Shown here piece after piece: positions 47,010 through 64,000 of a stretch of 64,000 nt of DNA (position 1 is its first letter; the number at the start of each line of letters is the position of its first letter). The stretch is taken from contig NW_019775314.1 in assembly GCF_001039355.2 (NCBI RefSeq), positions 67,384-131,383 of the forward strand, given 5' to 3'. The notes below the pieces were generated by a model. That model searched no databases. It was not told where the DNA came from and was given only the letters and a program-made list of their open reading frames with translations. The position numbers and the translations under genes were made by a program. The DNA comes from Lingula anatina. Taxonomy: Eukaryota; Brachiopoda; Lingulata; Lingulida; Lingulidae.

Positions 47010-49078
47010 CCTGCGTGCGTGTGCGCGCGTTTCTGCGTGTGGATAAACGCGCAAGCCTGTACGTGTGCGTGAGCTTGTGCGCAAGTGTTTGAGTGCGCGC
47101 TTGTGTTCGTGCGTGGGTGAGCTAAATAAATGGGGACCCGATAAGGAAAACATGGCTGTGCCCCCCCATCTTTGAATAAGATCGTCGCAGTACTAGTTGT
47201 GGGGCTTTACCTGTGACACCCAGTTTGTGAACCTAGTGATTACAAGACGACTGGTCTATAATGACACTCAAAGGGTCATACTGTACACATACAACTTAAT
47301 CTTGAACTTCGTTTATGTGAACCATCACGCGTGCAATTTGTGTCTTACAAACAGATCAGTAAATCGATGGGACAAGTATATTTAGGCCCTGCCACTTATA
47401 TAATATCCATCAATACTTCTGGTGACGAATGATCAAAAAGAAAGAAAATGTTTTTTAATCAAAATTTAGCATTCTGTGCCTAATATGGTGTTTATCACTT
47501 TAAGGTGTCATGTTATAGCATTAACAGTGTGTTCTTTGTGTAAAATGATAAAAAAATTAAACACAAAGAAAAAAAATGACATTCACCGTACTGGCATTTC
47601 CTCACATTATTTCAAAGCATTTCATTTACGATACGATAGATACTGAAATATACTGAGGTAAGTTTTACGATGTAAGTACACGCATAACACTGTTTATCAA
47701 TTGTGGAGAAGAAGGAAGTGCAGCGAGTGCGCTTAGTTCCCCGAACGGACTCTCTTTATCATTTTCCCCTTTTGACTTCTGATACATATTTGTGTTTACT
47801 TTTTTTTGGTAATGGCGGGAGCTATATTTGTTAATATTTGTAAATACGTCCGAAGTTTCAGGGAAACATTTTGCAACTGGCAAATTCCAAAGCCATTAAA
47901 AATAAACATAATGTCAAAATTCCCAACGAACTTAAGGAGAAACATGTTGAGAACTGAAACGACATGTCATATGGGAAATCCCACATGTTTACCCAAAAAT
48001 TAAAATAACGTCAAATTAAACTGTAAATGAATACAACAATGTTAGCGGCGGGGATCCAATTAAATTGCAAATGAATACGCTGAATACGGGTATTGGAAGG
48101 GATGAAGGGTCGATCTCAAATCCGGGTTTGTAGGGAAGAATGGGGTAATCATCTACTTCCTTGTGCAAAGAGTAGAGCTTTCCACATGTTATTTAGATAT
48201 CAACACTACTAGAATTATAAATTTACACCAACATGGCAGTAGAATACAATATGATATATTTTGGCATTTTAAAAATATTATACCTTTTCATAATACATGC
48301 ACACGTGATGTACCCCGATCCCTACATTTGTATTGTGCATAAACACATCTTTAAAAAAAATTCAGGAGTATTTGTGAATTAGTCAAGAGCTTGCAGGCGT
48401 TCCGCTTACCAAATGAAATTTTAACCTCTTCACTTTTTAAGAAATACCATTAGCCTATATTATTTATTATACAATTAAAAGCAAAAAAGGAGATAGCCTA
48501 TACGCAGACAGTGTTATATGTATTAACAGCATGAGTCAGTTGTGAAGTCTGCACTGGGCTATACATTCTGCTAGTCCCCCAAAGCCGATATTGATTTGAA
48601 ATTTACTTTTTTCATGCACTGCTAAGAAGTCATTGCTTCACCTTGTTATTTGTAAATCCTTTTATGATACACAACAAAGAATAAATGTCTAAGGGTAATA
48701 GCTACAAGTATCTTTAGGGAGACCGTCTTGTATCTTTTCATTATTTCATTATTTATCATTTATCCTCCTATTCCTTTAATTAGTTGCCTGTCTGTTTGTT
48801 TTCAATACTCAAAATATTTGATTATGTCTATGTCCCAACAAATTCGATAACCCCAGTATATTAATATAACGAGAACATACAGGGATAAGAAACAATACTA
48901 AACTTATTACCAAGAGAACTGCACGAGAAGTTGGACATAATGTAGGTATTGCAAATGGTCAGTTCACTCGTGTAGCAGACACTGATGATCGGCTATATAC
49001 ATTGGTATGGGTTAATACACCCTTGTATCGGACACAGCACTGGGTGTCATATAAGTGAGACATTGTTCCACTGTTAAC

Positions 49079-54424
<5,346 letters not shown>

Positions 54425-56744
54425 CACAGAGAGGTGCGAAACATGCCATTAACATTAAAGTGCAGACAGACCCATTTCGTGCCGTCGCAGGTTAAGCGAA
54501 ACGCTCCCGTGTCAATGAGTCAAACGTGTAATGGAGACATCTAAATTAGGGGTAAATAAAGGCTGCGCTAAGCTGTCGAGGTATATAGAAATGACCACGC
54601 ACACGAGGCCGACACCGATTTGCTGGGAAAAAGACGGTTGACAAAGGTGTACATGTAACAATGGAGGATTCGGGGGGAGGGGGGGTAGTGTGCGACATGC
54701 AACGCCATCCACGCATGCATGCGCACGCACACACAAACGAACAAACACACACAAAGACACACGCAGTGTCACGCACACTAGCACACACACACACACACGC
54801 ACAAACGCGTGCACACACACACACACAGTGAAACGTACGCACACACGCCTTAGCTACGGAAGTTTTCCTTTCTTCCTCCTCTCTCCTCAAAAAACAGAGA
54901 CAAAAAGTCAAACCAAACGAAACAAAACCAAGCAAATCCCCATTCCATTCTATCATTGTGCCCTACACATGAGATTGAAATTATCAGTGTCTACTAACTT
55001 AAATATGTCGTGGCAAATTTTTAATACTTGCCCCCCTCCAAACAAATCCCTGTACCCGCCAGTTTCTAAGTTGTGGGTTATATTAATATTTCAGCTGTAA
55101 CTTCCCTTTTAATCGGACCTATGTCAAGTTTAAAAAAGAATATATGCAAAAGAACCTGGATTTATTACATCTATGCGCAACACGTACTAGTCGCAGCGAG
55201 CATTTCTATTTTAAAATGCGTGAATAAATCTATTAAGTCGCGATATTCAGATTGTGGTTATGAAGAATCACATATTTCAGCGTGCTTTTATTTAGTTCAT
55301 AAACAGAATACGGCGTGGTTGGGACTCCGTGATATTTATTTAATAGAGAGAACAAAACGACGCGTCGAGCCTTTTGTGGCATTCTTGTTCTATTCTTGTT
55401 CAAATAAATATGACGTGGACTTTATCTTTCCGAAAACAGGGCAGATAAAATTAAATAAAAAGATACTGACCTGGGAATTTGCCAAAGCTTGTCAGTTATC
55501 CACAGGCAGATCTAACTCTGAATCAAAACGCTTATGACACTGTACCTCAAATGACAAAACCAAGGATCCAAGCCCCCAATTAAAACGTGTATTTCACCAT
55601 AGGCTTTTTATGGGGGATATTTTATGTGCCATATTGCGCAATTATTCAGCACAACAGTACCAGTAGAGAAACCTTTTTCAATGATTTTTTTATTTATTAT
55701 TTTTAGTGAAGTTGTTCATCCCTAGAATGTCCTAGACGGAATAGTAATGTTTATATAACTGCATATATTTCCATAAAAGACAGACAACGCATTCCTCGTA
55801 ACATTTTTCACTCGAATGATGAGCAATTTCGAACAAATCTCGTTAAACGGGGTTTTTCTTCACCCTCGACTTGGGTCACAGTTTTTAAAGAAATATTCAT
55901 ATAATATGTCTTATTCGTGACAAATCTTTGCTGTAAATCGAGCTAAAAAAGGGACATTATTTATCTGGTAAAGCGTATTTTTTCTTTAGCTTTATCTAAA
56001 ACTGATCCTTCTCCAACTGGAAGCTTAGCGCAACCCACACATATTTTTTGGCCTCTAAGAAGCAGAGCTGTGCATAGTCTAAATTATTCTCGCGTAACTA
56101 CTTTTAGAGTCAGGTAGCTCTAAAATGTTAAATACTACTGTCTTTGTTGCAATGAAATATATGGGCGTGGTTTGTCATTTCGATAGGGGCGTGGTTTGTC
56201 ACTTCAGCGTTGGTAACTTGATTCATCGTTCTGTTAACTATGCAACCCGTTGTTTCATATAGCCCCTGCAGTGTACACGAAGCAAGTATGTGGATTGCAT
56301 AAACGACATGTGTCCTTCATCTCGAAATCTGATATACTGGTTTTCTCACTACGGTGATTACCCTTAAAATTCGAACAAGTTTATTCGTACCCCCTACGCC
56401 CCCCCCCCCCCGAAAAAAAGATCATAGCAATTTGATTAAAATATTCTGATCCGAATTATATTTGAGCAAATACGTTAATTCGGGAGTAAATACTTACCAT
56501 AATCTTTAGGATAATTAAATGTTTGGAAAAAAAGAGAAGTGTTTGAAATTATATTTGATTGAATACCGTACACACGACTCCATCTAATATAAGCTTGCGT
56601 TTAATGTGCACGTGACATAATGAAAAATTACGGGAATAGAAATGTGATATGCCGTCTATAGCATTCTGAGGTCTTGGTTAAGCTGTTTAAATGGCTAAAT
56701 AAGCGTTTTTGAAGTATATTTAAACGTATTAGTGCATGAGGTTT

Positions 56745-56775
<31 letters not shown>

Positions 56776-57024
56776 CTACGGTATGTAGGTTAACGGTTAT
56801 TGTGCATTCTTGTCTCTATTAAAGACGGGTTAATGAGTTTATTGGCGTGCTTTGAGACATTCAGTTTCGTTTACAAATTCTTTGCAACATCGTGCACTAA
56901 GCAGGGTTAACTTTTGGTATTTGTGGAATCAGTCCATTTAGTTTTTCTGAAATAAATCAATAATGCTGATTGTTTTTTGTGCAATACAAAGAATATACTC
57001 TTAGTTGATTTTATTTTATTTCAG
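54425..57024. other. Gene-poor stretch upstream of the mucin gene
   Basis: Contains a CA-rich region (54720-54845), an open frame at 55073-55537 listed separately, a C run near 56400 and an A run at 56751-56775. An untranslated first exon of the mucin gene is expected here because the start codon at 57025 directly follows a splice acceptor, but I could not place it. Confidence 0.5.
55073..55537 (+). CDS. Unrecognised 154-codon open frame
   Basis: Open from an ATG at 55073 to a stop at 55535-55537. The predicted product is basic, with hydrophobic N-terminal half and several cysteines, and has no motif I recognise. It has no splice partners and no promoter that I can see. Long enough to be noted in AT-rich DNA, but chance is the likelier explanation. 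Confidence 0.15.
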   Translation: MGYINISAVTSLLIGPMSSLKKNICKRTWIYYIYAQHVLVAASISILKCVNKSIKSRYSDCGYEESHISACFYLVHKQNTAWLGLRDIYLIERTKRRVEPFVAFLFYSCSNKYDVDFIFPKTGQIKLNKKILTWEFAKACQLSTGRSNSESKRL

Positions 57025-58114
57025 ATGGCAGAGACAGAAAAAGAAAACGCTGAAGCTCCGTCGCCAGTGCCTGAAGATGGAGACCTAGAGGCAGAGGAAA
57101 ATACCCAAAAAGGAGACGACGTTCGCGATGATGGAGTGAATGATGATGGAAAGGAGTTCAGTGTACTGAATGAAAGAGATGAATCAAAACCCCAAGAGAA
57201 GAGCGAAAATGACAATGTTTTTAACAGTGGGGATGACTCTGATATTCTCAACATCAGTTACAGATCACAACCTCGCGGTTTTTCTACATTCAAACGTCCA
57301 AAAACGAACAATCAAGGCAGTAACGGAAATCTTTCTTTTTCTACGACTCCACAAAATAACAACGTGAACGGACTAGCGAATTCGAACAGCAGTATTGGTG
57401 GATATAGCAACTCTTCTACCGAAAAACTCAAAAACGGATCTGATCCGGATATATTTGAGCTGCAACCGTTGGATCCGTACAAAATCAGTTTTAAACAACA
57501 GGATTATTTCAGAACGGATGCAGACGTGGAGGATGGACGCCAGGACAGGACGGCCTCGGAGACATCCATGGATTTATTCATTCCAATTCCGCTTGGGCCA
57601 AGAGAGTCATCAGAGCCAGGTAGAGGATTTTACACACACACACACTCACACACACACACATGGGCGCAAACAGAAAGAGAGAGAGACAGAGAAAGAGACA
57701 GAGGTTTGAATGAGAGAGAGAGAGAAAGAGAGAGGGAGAGAGAGAGAGAGAGAGAGAGAGGAAGGCAGAGAGAGACAGAGAGAGAGAGAGAGAGTGTGTT
57801 TGTGTGTTTCAGAGAGAAAGAAAGAAAGATGAAAAAGGAAGAGAGAGAGAGGGTGTGTGTGTGTGTGTGTGCGTGTGAGAGAGAGAGAGAGATAGAGAGT
57901 GAGTTAATGTTGACATACTGATAGAGAAAAAAACAGATAGGGGCCTATAACAATCAATAATAATGATTATAATAATGAAAATAATAATAAAACGATTGAT
58001 TTTTATAATATTCGTGATACACCATTGAACCAATCACAAAAGCATTGTTAGAATGAAGAATAATAATAACAATTGTTATACGATGACATTAATTCATAAA
58101 CGCATAGTATCAAA

Positions 58115-58161
<47 letters not shown>

Positions 58162-60188
58162 CTCATTTTAGACGGCAGTCGCACGTTGTATACGCGCATG
58201 AACACAAATCAAACCGACGCCGAATCTTTGGACGGCAAGCGGCAATGTATGTGCTCCGGGAGAGTAGCTCTTATTATTTTGGGAATTGTCCTCCTTCTGG
58301 CAGCTTTGGGCGGAGGAGGGTATGGTATTTATGCAGCAGGTAAGTAAAAAGCTTACTCGAGCTCCAGCACTAATTTTTTTCGTTATATTTGGGACCCTGT
58401 CCATGAATCTTTATGCATAGGTGTATTATCTATCTATTTATTCATCTACCCATCCATCTATCTATCTATCTACCCTTCCGCTTTTATTCGATGCACTGGT
58501 TTTTGCTTAAAATTATACTTAAAATATGGAAAATAAAGAAAATCGACATATCTTATTCTTATCCTTGGAGTCCAGCTTTTTACTAGGAAGTGTTAAGCCC
58601 GTTTGGTTTTTTACTTGTTCCTTTTTTCCCATTTAAATCAATAATTACCATATCTCTCTTAATTTCAGTGTCTGGCTCTGCACCGGAAACAAGCGCGCTA
58701 TCAGGAAATTCCACCACCGCATCAGCGGAGGAACTTACCAGCACAATCGACTCGGTCACAACCGTCTCACCTACCGCAACTAGCTCATTCGCCGTGACAT
58801 CAACGGCGCCTGCTTCTTCGAGAACAGACGCTGAGCAGTCCACATTCCAAACGTCAGCGATGACTGACTCATCTTCGACTTATCCCGGTTCTGTAGCAAC
58901 TTCATCTCTGCCCTCTGGGTCAACTGTTACGCCCATGATTAACGGTACTATGACAACGGTTTCGCCGTCAACGGTTGCAGAGATTTCATTGACAACGGGG
59001 ACTTCATTGACAACAGGGACATCAAATATATCATCAACATCACCAGCATTGACCAGCACTTCCACAGCAACAACGACGACAGCGTTTTTAACGCCAACAA
59101 CTACTGCGACAACTACAACGAATACGACAACAAAGTCAACAACGCCTTCAACTGCACCAACAACTACGGCAGAGACGACTGCAATCATAACAAACGCTAC
59201 AGTGAAATCTTCAACATTGCCAACGACAGTAACAATCAATGTTAACGAAACGACACTAACACCAACGCCTACTTCAACCAACGGCACTCTACCCGTAGAC
59301 AGTGACCCTGCCAGCAACATACCTTCTAATTCATCAGCTGTCAATGACAGTTCTATTGTTGCTGACGATCCACTACTTTTGACGTCACCACCTTCATCGA
59401 CTCTGTCGTTGTCTTCCACGTCTGCTTCTTCTCCGTCTACTAATACTACTAATTCTTTACCTTCGACATCCTCTTCCTTTGCATCGCCATCAACAACAAC
59501 AACAACAACAGCAACATCATCATCATCATCATCAACAGCAACAGCAACATCATCATCATCAACAACAACAGCAACAACAACATCATCATCATTAACAACA
59601 ACAGTAACAACAACAACATCATCATCAACAACAACAACAGCAATAGCATCAATGCCCACAAGTGTTTCTCAATACAATACATCGCATTCTCCTCCAATGA
59701 ATTCTTCTTTGCCTTCTAATTCATCTCTATCTAGTTCAAATTCTTCTTCATCCCCGACCATTATTTCTACAATTCCACCAACTAACTCATCTCTCACTAA
59801 TTCTTCTAATTCACCGCCTTCTTTCAATCATTCCTCCTCCCCTCTTCCATCTGTAAATGCTTCTTCATCGACAAACCATTCCGCTTCGAATGCATCATTT
59901 TCTGACCCAACTCTGTCTCCCACTAATGCAACTTCAATCAGTTCCCCTACAACAGTTGGGACGTCGGTTTCCAGTCAGTCTTCCGCCTTAACTACACTCG
60001 AGTCCACAACCACTTTCTCTTCAACAACAACACAACAATACATAACAACAACACCACTAACAACAACAATAATGACACCACCACCTCCAACAACAATAAC
60101 AACATCATCGCCGACATCGCCTACTTCATTTACAAACACTACAACGACAACTCCCGTTTCTCTGAACAAAACAGTGTCTCAGGACTAG
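57025..60188 (+). CDS. Membrane-anchored mucin-like protein without signal peptide
   Basis: Three exons (57025-57619, 58172-58339, 58669-60188) join in phase 1 to 760 residues. The ATG directly follows a TTATTTCAG acceptor, so an untranslated first exon lies upstream. Residues 1-229 are hydrophilic, acidic and probably cytoplasmic. A CMC pair (224-226), fit for palmitoylation, sits just before a membrane segment (about 230-254, VALIILGIVLLLAALGGGGY). Residues 255-760 are almost wholly Thr, Ser, Pro and Ala with many N-glycosylation sequons. Such a region would be densely O-glycosylated and project outside the cell. Topology is thus type II, unlike classical transmembrane mucins. Part of the tail (59490-59645) is coded by near-pure ACA and TCA triplets, so its length probably varies. 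No EGF, SEA or other folded domain was seen. Confidence 0.82.
57631..57905. repeat. (CA)n, (GA)n and (GT)n compound microsatellites
   Basis: Fills the start of intron 1 of the mucin gene; reading frames through it are artefacts. Confidence 0.95.
58117..58160. repeat. (ATT)n microsatellite
   Basis: Lies directly before the splice acceptor of mucin exon 2. Confidence 0.95.
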
Positions 60189-63020
60189 ATACTAAATATG
60201 TCTTCAGCATCTTTAACAACACCATCAACACCAGCGTTCTCAGGCTCTGATGCCTAGATCTCAGAACCCACCACTTTGAATACAACGACACTTCTGATAG
60301 GTGCGTATTCTAGTCGTTGCGACGTAACAGGGCCGGAATCATTTGACGTCACACCCTGAGTGGTTGCATTGATGCCACATTTTCTGTGATAGGCCCATGT
60401 TTACGTCGCAAGTTACAGGACAATCGTCACATGCAGCACGTATATACGTAGGCTTAGATGGCGCACATTACAGGGGCATGCTGACGTTATCTATACTTGG
60501 TATACTGGGGTAAATTTGATGCCAGAAATAACGTTCACGTAATGTGAGTTTATGGTGTGTTAACGTCACACAGAGCGCACCCCAACCCCGACTTCCTGTC
60601 ATCATTCACGGAGAAAAATATCATAATTTTTTGTTATGATGTTGAATAGTAATATTATTATTTTTCCAAATAAGAGAAGAGACATTCGATCGTGGCAAAA
60701 TACAACAGCTGATACTTGCGCTCTTAGAATTTTTTTGAGGATGTGCAATGAGGATGTTACATGGTACAAGGAACAGCGTACCAGGAAGTAAAATCGTTTT
60801 TAGCAAATGAACATGACTGCTAGATAAGGGTTGAATGTTTGTTCCTCTGCTTTTCAAGAATGCTTAGATTACACAAGTATATAACAATGAAGACGATATT
60901 TTCCTTGTTGCGTAGCTTTGCGCATATGTTTAGTCTATTTGTTACTCGATCTTGAAACCGAATTGAAACTTTCTGCCAGCAGAGTAGAAAATTATTACTG
61001 ACTATGCAATGCTGGTACTAAAATATAAAAAATACTCAAGTAATGCACGTCTATTAAATGGTTTTATTTATTCTTACTTCACTTCAGTGTAAGCCTATGG
61101 AACTGATACCCAAATACACCGTAAGTCCCATAAGTCCCTTTCTATTTTTTTTCAAGGGTGAATAACATGGATTGATACATTGTCCAATCACGTTTCCCAT
61201 ATATTGGTTTAGAAAGTGCTTAGCCCAGTATTAAGTAAAAAAGCGTATTGTTTTATAGTGATTATAGACAATAATTCTGAGTATTTTAGTTGGTATTATG
61301 CAGTTCTATATTAACCATTGTTATAGTTGAATTCAAGAAAATTAAAATAAAAATAAACATGGAAAATATTCTGGCTTTATATTTATGTGTTTTTTAACAG
61401 GGATAAGCTTGGTTGAAACTGCGTATTTTGATGGGCATATTAACTATTACGACTCACTAAATGTTAAAGCAAAACTGTACCCCACAAGGTCGAAGTTTGA
61501 GACCTAAAAATATTTACATGAACGCTGATGGAGATGATAAAAATGTCTTATACCACGCACTGCAAACTCCTTTCACACTTTTCACGACAACCCTGACACA
61601 CTGCAATTTATTCAGATCTGTTTACATTTTAATTAAATAGTTCAGTATATATCGCTCATGAGTGCGCGCAAATATTAACTTAAGCCACGTAAAACGATCA
61701 AATTTCTTCCAACCTTGATTTCGGGACATTTGTGTTGTCTCTTTTTTTAACGCGCGCTATTCAGCCAGTTTTCATCACCAAACAATACCTTGTACCTTCA
61801 TTCGAGAACTAACAGGAATAAAAATTCATGGGTCAAGGTGCTTTGGAAAAATATAAAACCGGCATGTCATCATACAAGCTTTTTTTTATCACTGTGCAAA
61901 TATTCCCTCAAATGTTAGTTCGTGTCTACAGACAATGAAATCGTATGTGTGATTGACACTTCCCAGTGACAAAATTGTCACAAGCGATAAGAGTTTACAT
62001 CGTTTTAAACAGTAATTTCACCACTACCACCACCACCACCAACAACAACATAATTATCACAATAATAAATAGAAGAAGAAAAAGAAGAAGAAGAAAATGC
62101 GTGTGAATCATTAGTTATATTGACCATTAGTGACCACTCAGACTTATAACAATGTTAAAACGCGTACAAGTGCTGTTTTCAACTGAGGTGTAAGTGGGTA
62201 AAGTAAACGTATAAATGAGAAATATTTAATTTTTATCTTACTGTCTTGTTTTATTTTTTCGTCTTTTCTCTCTACCCATGCTACTGGCATCAGAGTACTG
62301 ATAACCTGAAGCCATGAAGGGAGGCGTCCGTTGTAAATTATTACCTATATCAGAAGACATTTTATATGCAGAACATATTCATTTGTTTCTACTGCCTGGT
62401 CTAAGTCAATCAAGATTATTCGTGTGACCTACTGCTGTTTTCTTTCGTTTCGTAAAATCACAATTTCACGTGTTTTTCATTTCTCAGAATAACAACTCAG
62501 TTGATTAAAAATATGTTTTAGAGTACTGAGGTGGCTGTATATGCTACAGTGTAAGTCTAGTGTACTTTCAATTGACTCACTACAATTCACTACAATCAAC
62601 ACAGCCATGCTCCCTCGGGCTGTATCGAAAATGCAGTCACCCTATGCCCTATTACACTATCTACGTTTTGGACCAGTGTTCGAATAAACACGTTCTAGAG
62701 TGGCCTGCGAGAAGTTCACGGCTACCTGTTCCAGTGTAACGGACATCGGGCCTATTATAATTTTGGGGAGAAGGTAAGTTGCTTAGAAATTATCATCAAA
62801 TTTGCCTGTACATTTCGAAGTCACTGCTTAATACTTATAAGTCTTATTATAAAATAAAATGATAAACAGAACAATCAAAATTAAAAAAAAAATTAATAAA
62901 ATGTAAATGTTAAAAAGTTATTATAATTAATCATGGGCATGACTATCATATGCCCCCACCCCCACCCCCCATGAACAGGCTAACCAGGAACGCCACCATG
63001 TGACTTTATATCACTAAAGG
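60189..63020. other. Gene-free stretch downstream of the mucin gene
   Basis: The left part is the mucin 3' untranslated region. Later there are short (CCA)n and (AAG)n tracts at 62024-62096 and a C-rich run near 62955. No coding region or element supported. Confidence 0.5.
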
Positions 63021-63055
63021 TATAAAAGCGCGAAAGTTTGAAATTGCGTTCATTC
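63021..63055 (+). promoter_or_regulatory. TATA box plus initiator
   Basis: TATAAAAG at 63021-63028 is followed by an initiator-like TTCATTC whose A (63052) lies 31 bases after the first T, the standard spacing for RNA polymerase II. No downstream promoter element was seen. It precedes the repeats at 63390-64000, and could belong to a host gene or to a retroelement. Confidence 0.55.
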
Positions 63056-63389
63056 AACGCAGACGGAGCTAGAGCGACAAGAAGGACGCCATGCACTGCG
63101 CCCAATATCAAGCAAAAAGGACACAGGAGTCGACTCACATTTTTCCGAATCTTTTCTAGTCAGCGTATCGCTCATCGACATGTCGATTCTTGCACACGCA
63201 GACGTCTGGACGGTGGATTCGACGTTTCTCTAAGCTGGCCAGCTTCTCTTCGCTTCTCTCCACGAGGAATCGTCGCCCAGGAATCTTCGCAGGAAACTTC
63301 GTCGCCATCTTCTGTTGTGGGCTATTATTGTAGTGTCGTTGCATGTATATTTCTATGCATTCCAGGTTTCTTCTTATTACAGGTCCAGG

Positions 63390-64000
63390 AAGCAGAGAGC
63401 TGACATAGGTAGGAAAAGTCATTAATCCGTTTTTCTTTCTGTTAACAGAACTCAATATGCTGATTCTCAATAGAGCTTCCACTGACAACTGCAAGGAGAA
63501 GAGGGCCACATCTACGCTTCAGCGACTCCGATCCCTTGGTGCCAGAGAGTTCCGCCATGGTCCGTCTACGAGGTGGCTGAATTGGTGGAGCGTCCAGCGA
63601 GTCCTGCCACGGTCTGTCTACGAGGTGGCTGCATTGGAGGAGCGTCCAGCGAGTCCCGCCACGGTCTGTCTACGAGGTGGCTGCATTGGAGGAGCGTCCA
63701 GCGAGTCCCGCCATTGTCCGTCTACGAGTTGGCTGCATTGGGGTGCGTCCAAGGTATGTAGTGTTTAACTGAAATGGAAAAACCTTAAATGTAAGCCTGA
63801 GTGCAGAGTGCTGACATAGGTAGAAAAAGACATTAATCCGTTTTTCTTTCTGTTAACAGAACTCGATATGGCGATTCTCGATTGAGCTTCCGCTGACAAC
63901 TGTAAGGAGAAGAGGGCCACATCTACGCTTCAGCGACTCCGATCACTCCTTGGTGCCAGCGAGTCTTGTCATAGCCTGACTACGAGGAAGCTGCGTTGGG
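63390..64000. repeat. Higher-order tandem repeat of about 411 bp with an acceptor-like and donor-like site
   Basis: GCTGACATAGGTAG..AAAAG, CATTAATCCGTTTTTCTTTC, TGTTAACAG, AACTC and the following 90 bases occur at about 63399 and again at about 63810. The part TTCTTTCTGTTAACAG reads as a good splice acceptor and CGTCCAAG|GTATGT (63747-63760) as a donor, so each unit looks like one repeated exon with its intron ends. The array runs off the right edge. Confidence 0.75.
63549..63756. repeat. 52-bp minisatellite, four units
   Basis: GTCTACGAG occurs at 63564, 63616, 63668 and 63720, exactly 52 bases apart, within units that also hold GGTGGCTGCATTGGAGGAGC and GTCCAGCGAGTCC. As 52 is not a multiple of three, successive units are read in different frames, and more than one forward frame stays open. 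Confidence 0.9.

Larger units (their letters stand above)
43774..49078. repeat. Tandem duplication, left unit (5.3 kb)
   Basis: Matches 49079-54424 along its whole length with few differences. It opens with a (TC)n-(TG)n microsatellite, followed by an (ATT)n array, a TG array and non-coding sequence; a second TG array lies near 46965-47006. Small frames at 45590, 45963, 46531 and 47197 are open in both copies, but the DNA is nearly identical in both, so conservation says nothing about coding. I see no domain, no splice structure and no start context that would support a gene. Confidence 0.88.

Noticed and set aside
46878-47153. Open frames with Thr-His repeats in the duplication units
   Set aside because: Products of the TG microsatellite.
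45590-47385. Small open frames kept in both 5.3-kb units
   Set aside because: The units are nearly identical in DNA, so open frames are shared by descent; no domain and no gene structure.
54512-54956. Cysteine-Val rich open frames
   Set aside because: They come from CA-rich DNA (repeated TGTGTG on the minus strand), not from a cysteine-rich protein.
56977-57024. Upstream methionine for the mucin
   Set aside because: It lies before a strong splice acceptor, so this part is intron.
58880-59697. Long minus-strand open frames opposite the mucin tail
   Set aside because: They mirror the Thr/Ser triplet repeats and give only Val, Asp, Met and Leu runs.

Overview
The window looks like nuclear DNA from an invertebrate animal. 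It is AT-rich, its genes are split by GT-AG introns, and it carries many microsatellites, short inverted-repeat elements (MITE-like) and segmental duplications. The protein families are metazoan: SLC13, BRICHOS, PAN/apple plus EGF, CBM14 (peritrophin) plus TSP1, Ly6/uPAR-like domains with CBM14, GT92, GT10 and a transmembrane mucin. This mix suggests a lophotrochozoan, perhaps a mollusc, but that placement is inferred from gene content and was not tested. All exon models below were built by hand from splice consensus, phase matching and family motifs.

Layout. Positions 1-2636 and 8291-10749 are two copies of one segmental duplication that carries an intronless alpha-1,3-fucosyltransferase (GT10). 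The right copy (9211-10437) is intact. The left copy (1061-2294) is broken by a 7-bp insertion. Between them, on the minus strand, lie the first four exons of an SLC13 transporter (6686 down to 3066); the rest of that gene is not seen. Positions 11971-15751 (minus) hold a six-exon BRICHOS proprotein with a transmembrane anchor, a furin-type site and an eight-cysteine C-terminus. Positions 15752-21115 are mostly gene-poor.

Positions 21116-26416 (minus) encode a secreted PAN-EGF protein. A divergent pair of paralogous secreted CBM14-TSP1 proteins follows (28519-29871 minus; 32715-33730 plus). Positions 34885-38969 (minus) encode a secreted protein with two Ly6/uPAR-like domains, an acidic linker and a C-terminal CBM14. 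Positions 40906-43311 (minus) encode a two-exon type II GT92 glycosyltransferase.

Positions 43774-54424 are a tandem duplication of a 5.3-kb unit with no convincing gene. Positions 57025-60188 (plus) encode a membrane-anchored mucin without a signal peptide. From 63021 a TATA/initiator core promoter precedes a higher-order tandem repeat that runs off the right edge.

Together the genes lean towards the cell surface and secretory pathway: two glycosyltransferases, a heavily glycosylated mucin, and several small secreted cysteine-rich proteins that may bind chitin or glycans. This would fit cuticle, shell, mucus or immune-surface biology, but the sequence alone does not show which. No CRISPR array, rRNA gene or confident tRNA gene was seen.
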